Part shown: positions 17,830 to 27,078 of the stretch, piece by piece
How the letters are laid out: each line of letters starts with the position of its first letter
Position numbering within the stretch: the stretch's first letter is position 1
DNA from: Gammaproteobacteria bacterium
GTDB lineage: Bacteria; Pseudomonadota; Gammaproteobacteria; Steroidobacterales; Woeseiaceae
Direction of reading: 5' to 3'
NCBI GenBank assembly: GCA_029865385.1
Contig: JAOUGX010000003.1
Span: 33,691-97,690 of the forward strand
DNA length: 64,000 bases
Notes under the pieces: model-generated
Database searches by the model: none
Seen by the model: only the letters and a program-made list of their open reading frames with translations
Told to the model about the DNA's origin: nothing
Made by a program: the position numbers and the translations under genes

Positions 17830-18413
17830 TCTGCTTCGTCCTGTTGTGCCATGAGCGTCAATCGAAGGTCGATGCGGCCTTCGTTGTCTGCGCCCTCTTC
17901 GCCACCCCCTTCGACACCGGTGCGCACAAACGTCTCACTGGCCGATCCGCGCAGCGAAGCGAATTCGCGCGTGCCTGCACTGAGAACGCCTGCCCGTGCC
18001 TGGCCTGGTGCAGGACTTGGCTCCATAGACAGGTAAACCGTTCCTCTTGCCGGGAGATGGACGACCCATTGCACGAAAGCATTGCCCGATGCCTCAGAAC
18101 GTGCAATCCGGCTCCCGACACCGATAACCGTATCGTCACTATTGCGGATCTTGAAGAGCTCGGTTTTGAATCCGCCGAAGAGCGCTGATTCGGGCCAAGC
18201 CAGTCCTGCCGGAACGCGCATGCTGGCGACAGGGTCGCCGGACATGATTCGATCACCCGGCAAGCTGACGCTGAAGACCTCGAAATTTCCGCCGTTGGTC
18301 TGTACCGATATCTGCGAGGGCACGCGGTGCAGGTCGACGACCGGCACGAAATAGAGCAAAGCCCCGGTCCCGAAGAACCCGAGAACAGACCCGACAATGA
18401 ACGTCCTGAACAA
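17826..18413 (-). CDS. Membrane-anchored protein of unknown function, first of paralogous pair
   Basis: 195 residues with one N-terminal membrane helix (about 6-27) and a periplasmic domain. The sequence VIGVGSRIARSEASG, then WVVHLPARGTVYLS, parallels the downstream protein. The C-terminus is acidic with a Gly/Glu-rich linker (GVEGGGEEGADNEGR). It is translationally coupled to its paralog, so they may form a heteromeric complex at the inner membrane. No known domain recognised. Confidence 0.72.
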   Translation of the reverse strand: MFRTFIVGSVLGFFGTGALLYFVPVVDLHRVPSQISVQTNGGNFEVFSVSLPGDRIMSGDPVASMRVPAGLAWPESALFGGFKTELFKIRNSDDTVIGVGSRIARSEASGNAFVQWVVHLPARGTVYLSMEPSPAPGQARAGVLSAGTREFASLRGSASETFVRTGVEGGGEEGADNEGRIDLRLTLMAQQDEAE

Positions 18414-18620
18414 AAGCGCACCTTGGAGCTAAAGGTCAAAAGTGAAGTAACAGTCCTCAGAATTCTAATTGGAAAGCAGGAAACCCTCACGCCGCGCGCC
18501 ACGAAGTGTGACATGGTGCACAATTCGACGCTGGATCGGCGGTTTCCGATCACGAAGCAATTGGTTTGGCCGCCCGTTAGCCACGCTATAGAATGAATAT
18601 GACTCTACCGGAGGCGCCTT

Positions 18621-19352
18621 TTGCAAGCTATATGTTTGTGGTCCGGTCCGCGCAATGTTTCGACGGCATTGATGTACAGTTTCGCGCAACGTAGCGACAC
18701 GCGGGTCGTTGACGAACCACTGTACGGTCATTACCTGAAAGCAAGCGGTGCCGCACATCCGGGTCGCGATGATGTGATCGCTGCGATGAACTGCGACGGA
18801 AATTCGGCGATTCGCGAGCTGCTGCAGCCCGCAGTTGCGCCAGACCGGCCACTGCTATTCATGAAGCACATGGCGCACCACCTGACCGGAATCAACCTGG
18901 ACTTTATGGACCGGACTCAGAATATATTTCTCGTGCGCGACCCGCGCGAAATGCTGCCATCCCTGACGATTCAGCTGCCGAACGCGACGCTGGCGGATAC
19001 CGGTCTTGCGGTACAGTCGGCTCTGTTCGAAATGTTGCAGAAGCATGGCAGCCAGCCTGCAGTAATCGACTCTCGTCAGCTGCTGCTCGATCCGCAACGT
19101 GTCCTGACTGAGTTGTGCCACCACCTTGAAATTCCCTTCGAATCAAAGATGCTGAGTTGGCCCAAGGGGCCGATTCCGGAGGATGGCATCTGGGCAAAAC
19201 ATTGGTACCACGCGGTTCACAATAGCACCGGGTTCTCTCGGTACCGTCCGAAAAATAACTTTCCTCCGGCACTTGAAGGGCTGTTGCAAGAGTGCAAACC
19301 GCATTACGACATGCTTTTCAGCCACGCGATTCGAGCCACCACAGGAGACTGA
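18621..19352 (+). CDS. Sulfotransferase-like P-loop protein
   Basis: 243 residues, cytoplasmic. The N-terminus LWSGPRNVSTALMYSF is the 5'-phosphosulfate-binding P-loop of the sulfotransferase fold, and FLVRDPREMLPS matches the 3'-phosphate-binding strand. The start is TTG with GGAGG six bases upstream; there is no better ATG. It ends two bases before the aminotransferase start, so the two genes are coupled. Sulfotransferase-like proteins next to class IV aminotransferases recur in my memory of bacterial genomes, but the acceptor is unknown and sulfonation activity is not shown. Confidence 0.8.
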   Translation: MQAICLWSGPRNVSTALMYSFAQRSDTRVVDEPLYGHYLKASGAAHPGRDDVIAAMNCDGNSAIRELLQPAVAPDRPLLFMKHMAHHLTGINLDFMDRTQNIFLVRDPREMLPSLTIQLPNATLADTGLAVQSALFEMLQKHGSQPAVIDSRQLLLDPQRVLTELCHHLEIPFESKMLSWPKGPIPEDGIWAKHWYHAVHNSTGFSRYRPKNNFPPALEGLLQECKPHYDMLFSHAIRATTGD

Positions 19353-19353
19353 T

Positions 19354-20256
19354 GTGCAGATCCCGGACCCACGAAACAAGGACATCGTCGTTTTCGTAAA
19401 CGGAAAACTGCTGCCACGATCCGAAGCGCGAGTTTCGGTTTTCGACAGCGTGGTGCAGGGCGGCGACGCCGTATGGGAGGGTCTGCGAGTCTACAACGGC
19501 AGAATCGCGGCTTTCGCGGATCATTTGTTGAGACTGCAACATTCGGCGAAAGCGCTGGCCTTTGCAGCAGTACCGGCATCGGACGAAATCCGTAAAGCCG
19601 TTTTTGCGACTCTGGAAGCCAATGGCATGACGGATCAGTCGCACATTCGTCTCACATTGACCCGTGGAGAAAAAATTACCTCGGGAATGAACCCAAGACT
19701 CAATCAGGCGGGATGTTCGCTCATCGTACTCGCCGAATGGAAACCACCGGTGTATGCGGACAGCGGCATCGAGGTGATTACTTCTTCGGTTCGACGGAAT
19801 ACGCCGCAGTGCCTGGATTCGAAGATCCATCACAATAATCTCCTGAACAACATACTTGCAGCCATCGAAGCCAATGTCGCCGGTGCCGACAGCGCAGTGA
19901 TGCTCGACGTGCATGGATATATTTCCGAGACCAACGACACCAACATCTTTATCGTTCGTGACGGCAAGCTGTTAACACCGTTTGCGGATAGCTGCCTGCC
20001 CGGGCTGACGCGACAGATGATCCTCGACATCGCAGCGGACAATCAAATCCCGGCACGGGAAAAGAACCTGTCGCTTACGGAGCTCTATACGGCGGAGGAG
20101 GTATTTACCAGCGGCACCATGGGAGAATTGACGCCAATTCTGAAAGCAGACGGTAGAATCATTGGCGATGGTCGATGCGGTCCGGTTACGAAGCGTTTCC
20201 AGCAGTTGCACCGGGAGTTCGCATTTGAGCACGGCGAAGCGCTGCCGTTCTGTTAG
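19354..20256 (+). CDS. Class IV PLP aminotransferase (branched-chain aminotransferase-like)
   Basis: 300-residue fold-type IV transaminase related to IlvE and D-amino-acid transaminase. The PLP lysine is K157 in LDSKIHHNNLL, the phosphate-binding SETNDTNIF follows, and TSGTMGELTPI near 262 is the usual C-terminal glycine motif. Start is GTG with GGAG six bases upstream; the open frame extends further left only through the neighbouring sulfotransferase gene. Likely substrates are branched-chain amino/keto acids, but a class IV relative acting on a special amino acid together with the coupled sulfotransferase-like protein is possible. Confidence 0.87.
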   Translation: MQIPDPRNKDIVVFVNGKLLPRSEARVSVFDSVVQGGDAVWEGLRVYNGRIAAFADHLLRLQHSAKALAFAAVPASDEIRKAVFATLEANGMTDQSHIRLTLTRGEKITSGMNPRLNQAGCSLIVLAEWKPPVYADSGIEVITSSVRRNTPQCLDSKIHHNNLLNNILAAIEANVAGADSAVMLDVHGYISETNDTNIFIVRDGKLLTPFADSCLPGLTRQMILDIAADNQIPAREKNLSLTELYTAEEVFTSGTMGELTPILKADGRIIGDGRCGPVTKRFQQLHREFAFEHGEALPFC

Positions 20257-20276
20257 GCATCCCCGAAGAAGCTGTT

Positions 20277-21839
20277 TCAATCCCGGCTGAAATACGCCGC
20301 CAGGTATTCGTCCAGACTCAAGCTGTCGCCTTTTTCGATGGCTCTCTGCCGTTGCAATGATTCGCTGGCTTCTTGTTCCATGTGCTTCAGTCGATCCTGT
20401 TGCATCGGTTCCACGGCAGCAAAATATTCCTTATGGCCTTTTGCTGCCTGCAACGCAAAATCGAAAAAGCCGGTGCCCGCCAGATTCAGCTCCTCGAGTA
20501 AGCGCGCCGACGGCGTCGAATCCGGATCCTCCAGCAACCCGGACTGGACATCGACAGCGTCGCGATAATCGCTGCCGCCATTGCCTCGATCGATAAGCTC
20601 GGCGACGTTGTGCACAGCGCGCACGATCTCGCTCCCCCAATCCCGCAATGACACCGGCTCGCCACCGCGCATGAGGCGAAAATCCGGATCACGGCCATTC
20701 TTTGCCGTTTGCGTGTGGTTTCGTGCCGCCTCTTCGCTTGCCTGGTCGTCCAGCGGCGGACTTTCCTGCAACAAACAATAAATGACGAATGCCTCGACGA
20801 ATCGCATGGCGTTCTGATTGATGCCGGCCGGGTCGAACGGGTTGATATCCAACGAACGGATCTCTACGTATTCGACGCCACCGCGTCGTAATGCGGCGGT
20901 CGGCCGCTCGCCCGAATTGGCGACGCGTTTCGGGCGGATCGGACTGTAGTATTCGTTTTCGATCTGTAACTGATTGACACTCAGTTGCACATACTCTCCG
21001 CCCGCCTTAACGCCAAACTTCTCGAAAGCAGGTTCCGGCGTGTGAATTGCACGAGTCAGGTCGTCAATGTATTCATCGATGTGGTTCAGTGAAATATTGA
21101 TTTTAGCCTGCGTCCTGTTGCTGTATCCCAGGTCGCTCATACGCAGGGACGTCGCAAAAGGCTGGTAAAGAGTATCGCCATTGAGCAAAGGCATTTTCGG
21201 ACCGTTTTCGCCTGCGAAAGACCTGCAAAGCGCCGGCGACGCGCCGAATAAATACAATATCAGCCATCCGAATCGCCGAAAATTTCTCACAAGTCCGAAG
21301 TACGCTTCCGACCGCAGAAACTCCATACTTCCACTGAATGCTTCAATATCTTTAAATACGGGCCAAAACGCATCCGGCAAGGAATAATTGAAATGCACGC
21401 CGGCAATCGTTTGCATGCTACGGCCATACCTAAGCCCCAGGCCGTTACGATAGATTGTCTTCATCCGGCCTACGTTCGAGCTGCCATACCTGGCAAGTGG
21501 AATATCGTCATCCGCACCGATGCGACAAGGCATGCTGGATACCCATAACAGTTCGTCCCCCAGCCCCGCATAGCTGAACTGGTGTATGTCGCAGAGAAAT
21601 CGCAGCGTCTCCCACGTATTGCTGAACGCCGGTGTAACGAATTCCAGCAGCGCTTCGGAAAAATCAGTGGTGATGTAACGATTGGTCAATGCCGAGCCGA
21701 AAGCCGGCGGATGAGGTTTACCGGATAAATGCCCTGTTGCGGTTACGCGCAAGCTTTCTTTCTCGACACCTTTGCGGCCCCCTACAAGCGGATTGATCGA
21801 CGATTCGGCGGCCAGACGATTTATTCTTCTGTCAAACAT
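20277..21839 (-). CDS. gshA: Glutamate-cysteine ligase, proteobacterial type
   Basis: 520-residue ATP-dependent ligase making gamma-glutamylcysteine, the first step of glutathione synthesis. Diagnostic blocks are GRKGVEKESLR near the N-terminus, TTDFSEALLEFVTP, GVHFNYSLP and YVEIRSLDINPF, matching E. coli GshA in order and total length. A sigma-70-type promoter is recognisable about 60 bases upstream. It is monocistronic and convergent with the aminotransferase gene; gshB is not in the window. Confidence 0.97.
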   Translation of the reverse strand: MFDRRINRLAAESSINPLVGGRKGVEKESLRVTATGHLSGKPHPPAFGSALTNRYITTDFSEALLEFVTPAFSNTWETLRFLCDIHQFSYAGLGDELLWVSSMPCRIGADDDIPLARYGSSNVGRMKTIYRNGLGLRYGRSMQTIAGVHFNYSLPDAFWPVFKDIEAFSGSMEFLRSEAYFGLVRNFRRFGWLILYLFGASPALCRSFAGENGPKMPLLNGDTLYQPFATSLRMSDLGYSNRTQAKINISLNHIDEYIDDLTRAIHTPEPAFEKFGVKAGGEYVQLSVNQLQIENEYYSPIRPKRVANSGERPTAALRRGGVEYVEIRSLDINPFDPAGINQNAMRFVEAFVIYCLLQESPPLDDQASEEAARNHTQTAKNGRDPDFRLMRGGEPVSLRDWGSEIVRAVHNVAELIDRGNGGSDYRDAVDVQSGLLEDPDSTPSARLLEELNLAGTGFFDFALQAAKGHKEYFAAVEPMQQDRLKHMEQEASESLQRQRAIEKGDSLSLDEYLAAYFSRD

Positions 21840-21896
21840 CAGCTACTCGGAAAATCAGCGCACGCGGAATGCGGCATTTTCGGCCGGATAGTCCGG

Positions 21897-21925
21897 ACTA
21901 TACAGGCGACCCCGAATCGTGCCAA
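21897..21925 (-). promoter_or_regulatory. Sigma-70 promoter of gshA with overlapping palindrome
   Basis: Reading leftward, -35 TTGGCA (21925-21920), a 17-base spacer and -10 TATAGT (21902-21897). A perfect 12-bp palindrome TAGTCCGGACTA (21889-21900) overlaps the -10 and the expected start point, a plausible operator. Confidence 0.55.
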
Positions 21926-22034
21926 CGAAAAAATCTTTTCTATGACAATGACTTGAGAACTGAATGACGTTGCCCCCCACTGTTTCGCTGATTGCTGCCC
22001 GGATCGTTTATCATGTCAGGCAGAGTGCGCGGCG

Positions 22035-22442
22035 ATGGTAACCATGAACCGAGTCATCCGGAACAATGCAGGGAAGCACGCAGTTGGCACAGCAATGCTG
22101 TGCAGCTTGCTGCTGCTCAGTCATCCGGCTGAAGCTTTCCGTTGCGGCAGCCGCATCATCAGGGACGGCATGCATGAAGGCCAGGTCATTGCACTTTGCG
22201 GAGATCCGATCGCAATTCGTCAGCTCGGCCTCGTCTTGCGAAGCTACAGCCCGCGAGTTTATTCGCTCGGAGGCCTTAGTGGCACTTATTACCGCCACGG
22301 CTATTACAACGAGGTAGTCGCAACCGAGTTCGTTTACAACTTCGGGCCGCGCAAGCTGATTCGCATCCTTCGCTTCGAAGGCGGGTATCTGGTTGATATC
22401 AAGACCGCCGGTTACGGATACCTGGAAAAGGACGATCAGTGA
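22035..22442 (+). CDS. DUF2845-family secreted protein
   Basis: 135-residue exported protein with a signal peptide ending PAEA before FRCGSRII. The mature part carries the DUF2845 pattern: CGSRII...GMHEGQVIALCGDP, two cysteines that could form a disulfide, followed by a Tyr/Gly-rich strand region and FVYNFGPRKLIRILRFEGG. The role is unknown; small periplasmic proteins of this family are frequent in Gammaproteobacteria. An in-frame ATG at 22044 is an alternative start. Confidence 0.82.
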   Translation: MVTMNRVIRNNAGKHAVGTAMLCSLLLLSHPAEAFRCGSRIIRDGMHEGQVIALCGDPIAIRQLGLVLRSYSPRVYSLGGLSGTYYRHGYYNEVVATEFVYNFGPRKLIRILRFEGGYLVDIKTAGYGYLEKDDQ

Positions 22443-22453
22443 TTGCCAACTGA

Positions 22454-22481
22454 TTCACAATATCGTTGTCGCTGACATAAT
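22454..22481 (+). promoter_or_regulatory. Likely promoter of the bactofilin gene
   Basis: -35 TTCACA (22454-22459), 16-base spacer, -10 CATAAT (22476-22481), about 50 bases before the start codon. Confidence 0.45.
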
Positions 22482-22529
22482 ATGATGGCGCAAACCTGAG
22501 CACCGTCAGGTCAGCGGAGATCCTTAGGA

Positions 22530-22931
22530 ATGGGTGAATTCAAATCACGTCGGGTGACCGATCGACACAGCGGGCCCGCAACGCTGATCAGTGAGTCGTG
22601 CAAGATCACCGGTACCCTCGCCGGTAGTGGCAATTTCATGGTCAGCGGTGAAATTGAAGGTGACTGCAACGTCGACGGAACGCTTACTCTTTCCAGTAAC
22701 GGCCGATGGAAAGGCACTATCCGGGCCCGGACTGTAATCATTGCCGGAACCATTGAAGGTGACATCGAGGCATCGGGTAACGTTGAAATTACGGACTCGG
22801 CGAGGATAACCGGCACAGTCGCCGGGGAAGCCATTGCTGTGGCCGAAGGCGCAGTGGTTCAGGGCGTAATGAAAACGACCGGTCGATCGGAGCCGGTAGA
22901 GTTTGTCGAAAAACGCAAGAGTGACGAGTAG
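22530..22931 (+). CDS. Bactofilin (polymer-forming cytoskeletal protein)
   Basis: 133-residue bactofilin. The central domain (about 18-110) is a run of short beta-helix turns with repeating Gly-Thr-Ile/Val-x-Gly-x-Ile units (ITGTLAGSGNFMVSGEIEGD, then IIAGTIEGDIEASG and ITGTVAGEAI), flanked by short disordered tails. Such proteins assemble into nucleotide-independent filaments that position wall enzymes or other factors. A GGAGATCCTTAGGA leader gives a good ribosome-binding site. It converges with the membrane receiver gene; no peptidoglycan hydrolase is adjacent. Confidence 0.92.
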   Translation: MGEFKSRRVTDRHSGPATLISESCKITGTLAGSGNFMVSGEIEGDCNVDGTLTLSSNGRWKGTIRARTVIIAGTIEGDIEASGNVEITDSARITGTVAGEAIAVAEGAVVQGVMKTTGRSEPVEFVEKRKSDE

Positions 22932-22939
22932 GCGGCGAC

Positions 22940-24283
22940 TCACCGATCCCGGACAGAGTCCGCGACCAGCGATACCAGCACACGATTGTTGACTGCCGAT
23001 ATCTTGTTCCAACTCCCGGCGCTCAACCCTGCCAGCGAAGCCGGATAGGGTAATGCCGGTTCCGCATTACCCAGTGAGGCAATCTCGAAGCGGATTCTTC
23101 CCTGTGTTTGCGCCCAGGATACGTTTACGAAGTTGGCAAATGCCACAGACTGCCTCAGTCCCAGTTGGGCAGACTCACTGGGTCCAAACCCGATGGAATC
23201 GCACTGATCGGCGGCGAAGCCCTCCGGTGGCAGAGTGTATTCATCGGGTCCGATTGCAATCATGCAAAAATCGCCCACATGGGTCTCTACTCTCACAAGG
23301 CCCGAGAATCCAATTTCCAAGAGACGTGCGGACATGTCTTCAAACAGCGCCAGCCGCTTGTCGCCCAGTGGTATCTCGTCAAAGCCGTACGGTGCCGCCT
23401 GATTTACACCCCACTCGATTGAGGCCAGCGCCACGGAGTATGCCGAGCCCAGAGAATTGCGATACTCATCAATTCTTTTTTGTATTTCCGACGCGCCCGC
23501 TGCGTTACTGTTGTTCTCCTGTGCGATTGCATTGCGCAACATCGCGTTCTCTTGCTGGACGTCTTGCCAGCTCTGCTCGCGAATCCAGTACAACGATGCA
23601 AACACAAAGACCAGGGCAGAGAGAATTGCTATCGCGATTTTCAGTCGTGCGGGAATATCGTCACCGGGTTCCTCGTCGATCTCTTCAGGAATCGTGTCGG
23701 TATCGGGAGCGGGGCGAATTTCGTCGGCAACTCGCGATGCAATGACCTCATAACTGTCGAGCAAATCCCTGCGCAAAACGGCTCGTTGCTGGTCGAACAA
23801 ATCCTGGATCAGCGTTCTGAGATCTTTGTCGAGCCTTTCTATGCCCGGGTACTCACCCGAATTCGCAGTGGCGGTGTCTGAATCGACTGCCACGTTCCTT
23901 CTTTCGGCTTCGTCACCTATAACACGAAGCGAGCGAAGCACCTTCGATACCTCGACAGGCTCTACCTGCTTTGGCAGGACACCGACGGCGCCGAGCGCTC
24001 GGGCCTGCCCGACGTAGAGCTCTCCCTCCTGGGACGTATACATCATGATGGGTATGGTGGCGGTGTCGGGATTGCTCTTGATAGCCGTAACGGCTTCGAA
24101 CCCGTCCATACCCGGCATCAGGTGATCCATGAACACGACGTCCGGACGATGTTCCGTCAGGTATTCGAGCGCGGCCTCTGCAGATTCGGCTGTATCGACG
24201 TCCAGGTCGTGAGACTCGAGCAGGCGCTTGAGTACAACCCTTGCGGATTTCGAATCATCGACAATCAGTGCCGTTTTGCGCAA
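22940..24283 (-). CDS. Receiver domain fused to a membrane helix and extracytoplasmic domain
   Basis: 447 residues. An N-terminal response-regulator receiver domain has the acidic pair D9/D10, phospho-acceptor D53 (FMDHLMPG), T83 and K105. A linker of about 100 residues leads to one membrane helix (about 220-242, IAIAILSALVFVFASLYWI), a coiled-coil segment, then about 170 residues predicted outside the cytoplasm and not recognised. Start: TTG at 24283 with GGGGA seven bases upstream places the receiver at the N-terminus; TTG at 24316 is possible. There is no cognate kinase nearby, but the divergent gene encodes a membrane diguanylate cyclase/phosphodiesterase. Confidence 0.82.
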   Translation of the reverse strand: MRKTALIVDDSKSARVVLKRLLESHDLDVDTAESAEAALEYLTEHRPDVVFMDHLMPGMDGFEAVTAIKSNPDTATIPIMMYTSQEGELYVGQARALGAVGVLPKQVEPVEVSKVLRSLRVIGDEAERRNVAVDSDTATANSGEYPGIERLDKDLRTLIQDLFDQQRAVLRRDLLDSYEVIASRVADEIRPAPDTDTIPEEIDEEPGDDIPARLKIAIAILSALVFVFASLYWIREQSWQDVQQENAMLRNAIAQENNSNAAGASEIQKRIDEYRNSLGSAYSVALASIEWGVNQAAPYGFDEIPLGDKRLALFEDMSARLLEIGFSGLVRVETHVGDFCMIAIGPDEYTLPPEGFAADQCDSIGFGPSESAQLGLRQSVAFANFVNVSWAQTQGRIRFEIASLGNAEPALPYPASLAGLSAGSWNKISAVNNRVLVSLVADSVRDR

Positions 24284-24630
24284 TCGAGGTTCCCCGGAAG
24301 GGTGGCAAGCGGACAATTTCGTCCTTATACCGCCATTATGTCACGGTGCAAACAACGATTATGAGACCTGCGTCTACCGAGCGGTATCCGCTAAGTACAT
24401 GTTTAGTGGGACTAATCTTGCCTGTGCCGAGCTGTTGCGGCAATTCAGGCGGCTGTGGCAGGAAATGGCCTTCGATGGACATTAGGCAGAGTGCTAAACT
24501 TTGCCGGTATATACGTTGTCGGTGCAAAGAAGCCGGCTTCTTCGGCCGAACGTCAGGCAATTGCTACAAGAACTATGACAGCTGTTGGCGTGCATGGAAT
24601 TGACCATGCCAATCAGAGTCTTAAAAATAA
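24284..24630. other. Non-coding region between divergent signalling genes
   Basis: About 350 bases with only short open frames lacking ribosome-binding sites. It must hold promoters for both flanking signalling genes. A TTGACC/TAAAAA pair ends only three bases before the rightward start codon, so it is not a credible promoter for that start. Confidence 0.4.
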
Positions 24631-27078
24631 ATGCACCGCACCAGGCCACCCAGATACGTAGTTCTATCCGCGGCACTTGCTGTCGTAGTAATCGCATCCC
24701 TGTCGACCGTCTTCTACGTTCAGTATCGCGGACTCGCCAACAGTATCGTCAGTTTAGGCGTGGACCAACACGAGGCCAGCGTACTGGCCGAGTTTGAATC
24801 CCGGGCCGCAAGATACGTCGACCAGTTGGCCGAGCAGATCGCAATGACTGACGAGGCACCCGACGCGCTCCTTCCATCGATAATGGCCAGCGAACGCTCG
24901 GTCGAAAACAAGTTGGTTGCACTGCGCATGGAAAAGCTTGGTGACTCATCTGCACAGATCGGAATCATACCCGCCGATTTGACTGAGAGTGCGACGAACT
25001 GGCGGCCAAATCAACTATACGTTTCGCGGGCTGTCGTCCGTGATGGGCAGCCGGTCGGCAGGCTGACCGCGGCATTCGAATTGCGCAATGTGCGCAATGC
25101 GATGGACACATACCGCGCTGAACTCGTCTCCACGGAGCAACGCCAGACACAGTTAGGTTATTCATGGGTCGTTATTAGCATACTGGCCATGCTGCTTCTT
25201 TGTATCGGTACGATCTGGCTGCTGGTTCGGTCCCATCATCGACGCATCCGCCAGCTGCAGACCCAAGTTCGGAAACTGACTGAATCGGATTTCGGTGAGC
25301 CCATTCCAATTACAGCAAACGATCCGCTTGGAGAACTCGCCGCATTCTTCAATACGATGCGCGACAAGCTGCAGGAAACCACGATATCCGCAAACTACGT
25401 GGATAGTGTTCTCGCGAATATGAACGAGGCCATAATCATCACTTCGGCTGATGGGCTGATCAAACGTATCAACAAGGCAACGTCGAAATTGCTCGGATAT
25501 ACCGAGGATGAACTTATCGGCATGAGCATCGACAAGATCGTGGACAATCGGAAGAGCGGTCGCCTCGAATCGTCCCCGCGGTCGAATACTCCTCGTGAAA
25601 CGCTACTCGTTTCTAACGCCGGTAAATCGATTCCCGTCTCTTATACCAGCGCCGCTATGGACAGCGGCAACGGTAAGGCTGCCGATATCATTTATGCCGC
25701 ACAAAACATTACCGAGCGAAGGAAAGCAGAGCAGCGAATCCGATACCTGGCACGAATCGATGCACTCACCAAAGTGCCGAACCGAATGCAGTTCCAGCAC
25801 CTCTTGCAGAGAGCCATCGCACGCGCAACCCGCTCAAAAAATGCACTTGCATTGCTTTATATCGACATCGATCACTTTAAGGAGATTAACGACACTTTCG
25901 GACACCTTGCCGGCGACGCGACGCTGGAAACCGTCGCGGCACGTCTGAACAAGGCGCTACCGCCAGAGTCGGTCATAGGCAGACTTGCCGGTGACGAGTT
26001 TGCTGTGATTGTCGACCGCCTAGAGTCGGGCACAGATATGAAAACCGGCGTTGACAGTCTGGCCAGGAAATTGCTGGACCGGCTGGCCGACCCGTTCTTC
26101 GTCCAGGGTCACGAGGTGTTCATGACGGCAAGCATGGGAATAGCATTCTTTCCGGTGGACGCTCCTAACGTAATTGATCTGATTCGCAACGCGGATGCTG
26201 CGCTTTATCATGCGAAAAGAAGTGGCGGGAATATTTTCTCGCATTATGCGCCGGAAATGAATGAGGCTGCCGTTGAACGACTTATGACCAAGAGCAAGCT
26301 TAAGCGCGCCTTCGAACGAAATGAACTCCTGGTGCATTATCAGCCCAAGTACAACATCGAGACCGGCGAGGTAATTGGTGCGGAGGCATTGGTTCGCTGG
26401 GAATTACCCGAGCGAGGCATAATTTTGCCGGCCGACTTCATTCCGATCGCAGAAGAAACGAACCTGATCATAGAAATCGGAGAGTGGGTTCTGGATCGGG
26501 TTTGTGAAGACTTCCGATACTGGAGTCAGTCCGTTTCATCGCCCGGACGCGTATCGGTGAATTTGTCATTGAAGCAGCTGAAGCAGCCGAACTTCATCAA
26601 TCGCATCAGTTCAATTCTGCGAAGTTACGAGCTGTCACCAACATCGCTGGAGCTCGAAATTACCGAGACGACGCTGATGGAGAATCCAGAACGCACAATT
26701 AAATTGCTCGACCAACTCTATGCGCTGGGTCTGCACATGGCCATCGACGACTTCGGTACTGGCTACTCTTCGCTTAGCGCACTACAACAGTTTCCGATAA
26801 ATACACTGAAAATCGATCAGTCTTTCGTCAAGAATATTGCGGTCAATGCCGACGATGCGACAATTGTCGGCACAATCATCCACATGGGGAAAAGTCTGAA
26901 TATGGACGTAGTGGCGGAAGGCGTCGAAACAGAGGAGCAGTTGAATTTCCTGCAGACACTGCAATGCACGTATGTTCAAGGCCTGTTGTTCGGCGACCCC
27001 ATGAGCTCCGACAGTTATCTTGAGCTGCTCCTTTCTCAAGCCGATGGAACGGATACGCATCGGGCACTGTTCGCTTGA
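24631..27078 (+). CDS. Membrane GGDEF-EAL cyclic-di-GMP enzyme with HAMP and PAS domains
   Basis: 815 residues. Membrane helices at about 9-29 and 175-198 bracket a periplasmic sensor region; then HAMP (about 199-250), PAS (255-370), GGDEF (385-545) and EAL (560-805). The signature loop reads RLAGDEF, i.e. AGDEF, a variant still found in active cyclases. The EAL domain keeps AEALVRW, the DDFGTGYSSL loop and AEGVET, so phosphodiesterase activity is likely. The ATG follows an AT-rich leader with no clear ribosome-binding site. It probably integrates an envelope signal with a PAS ligand to set c-di-GMP. Confidence 0.93.
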   Translation: MHRTRPPRYVVLSAALAVVVIASLSTVFYVQYRGLANSIVSLGVDQHEASVLAEFESRAARYVDQLAEQIAMTDEAPDALLPSIMASERSVENKLVALRMEKLGDSSAQIGIIPADLTESATNWRPNQLYVSRAVVRDGQPVGRLTAAFELRNVRNAMDTYRAELVSTEQRQTQLGYSWVVISILAMLLLCIGTIWLLVRSHHRRIRQLQTQVRKLTESDFGEPIPITANDPLGELAAFFNTMRDKLQETTISANYVDSVLANMNEAIIITSADGLIKRINKATSKLLGYTEDELIGMSIDKIVDNRKSGRLESSPRSNTPRETLLVSNAGKSIPVSYTSAAMDSGNGKAADIIYAAQNITERRKAEQRIRYLARIDALTKVPNRMQFQHLLQRAIARATRSKNALALLYIDIDHFKEINDTFGHLAGDATLETVAARLNKALPPESVIGRLAGDEFAVIVDRLESGTDMKTGVDSLARKLLDRLADPFFVQGHEVFMTASMGIAFFPVDAPNVIDLIRNADAALYHAKRSGGNIFSHYAPEMNEAAVERLMTKSKLKRAFERNELLVHYQPKYNIETGEVIGAEALVRWELPERGIILPADFIPIAEETNLIIEIGEWVLDRVCEDFRYWSQSVSSPGRVSVNLSLKQLKQPNFINRISSILRSYELSPTSLELEITETTLMENPERTIKLLDQLYALGLHMAIDDFGTGYSSLSALQQFPINTLKIDQSFVKNIAVNADDATIVGTIIHMGKSLNMDVVAEGVETEEQLNFLQTLQCTYVQGLLFGDPMSSDSYLELLLSQADGTDTHRALFA

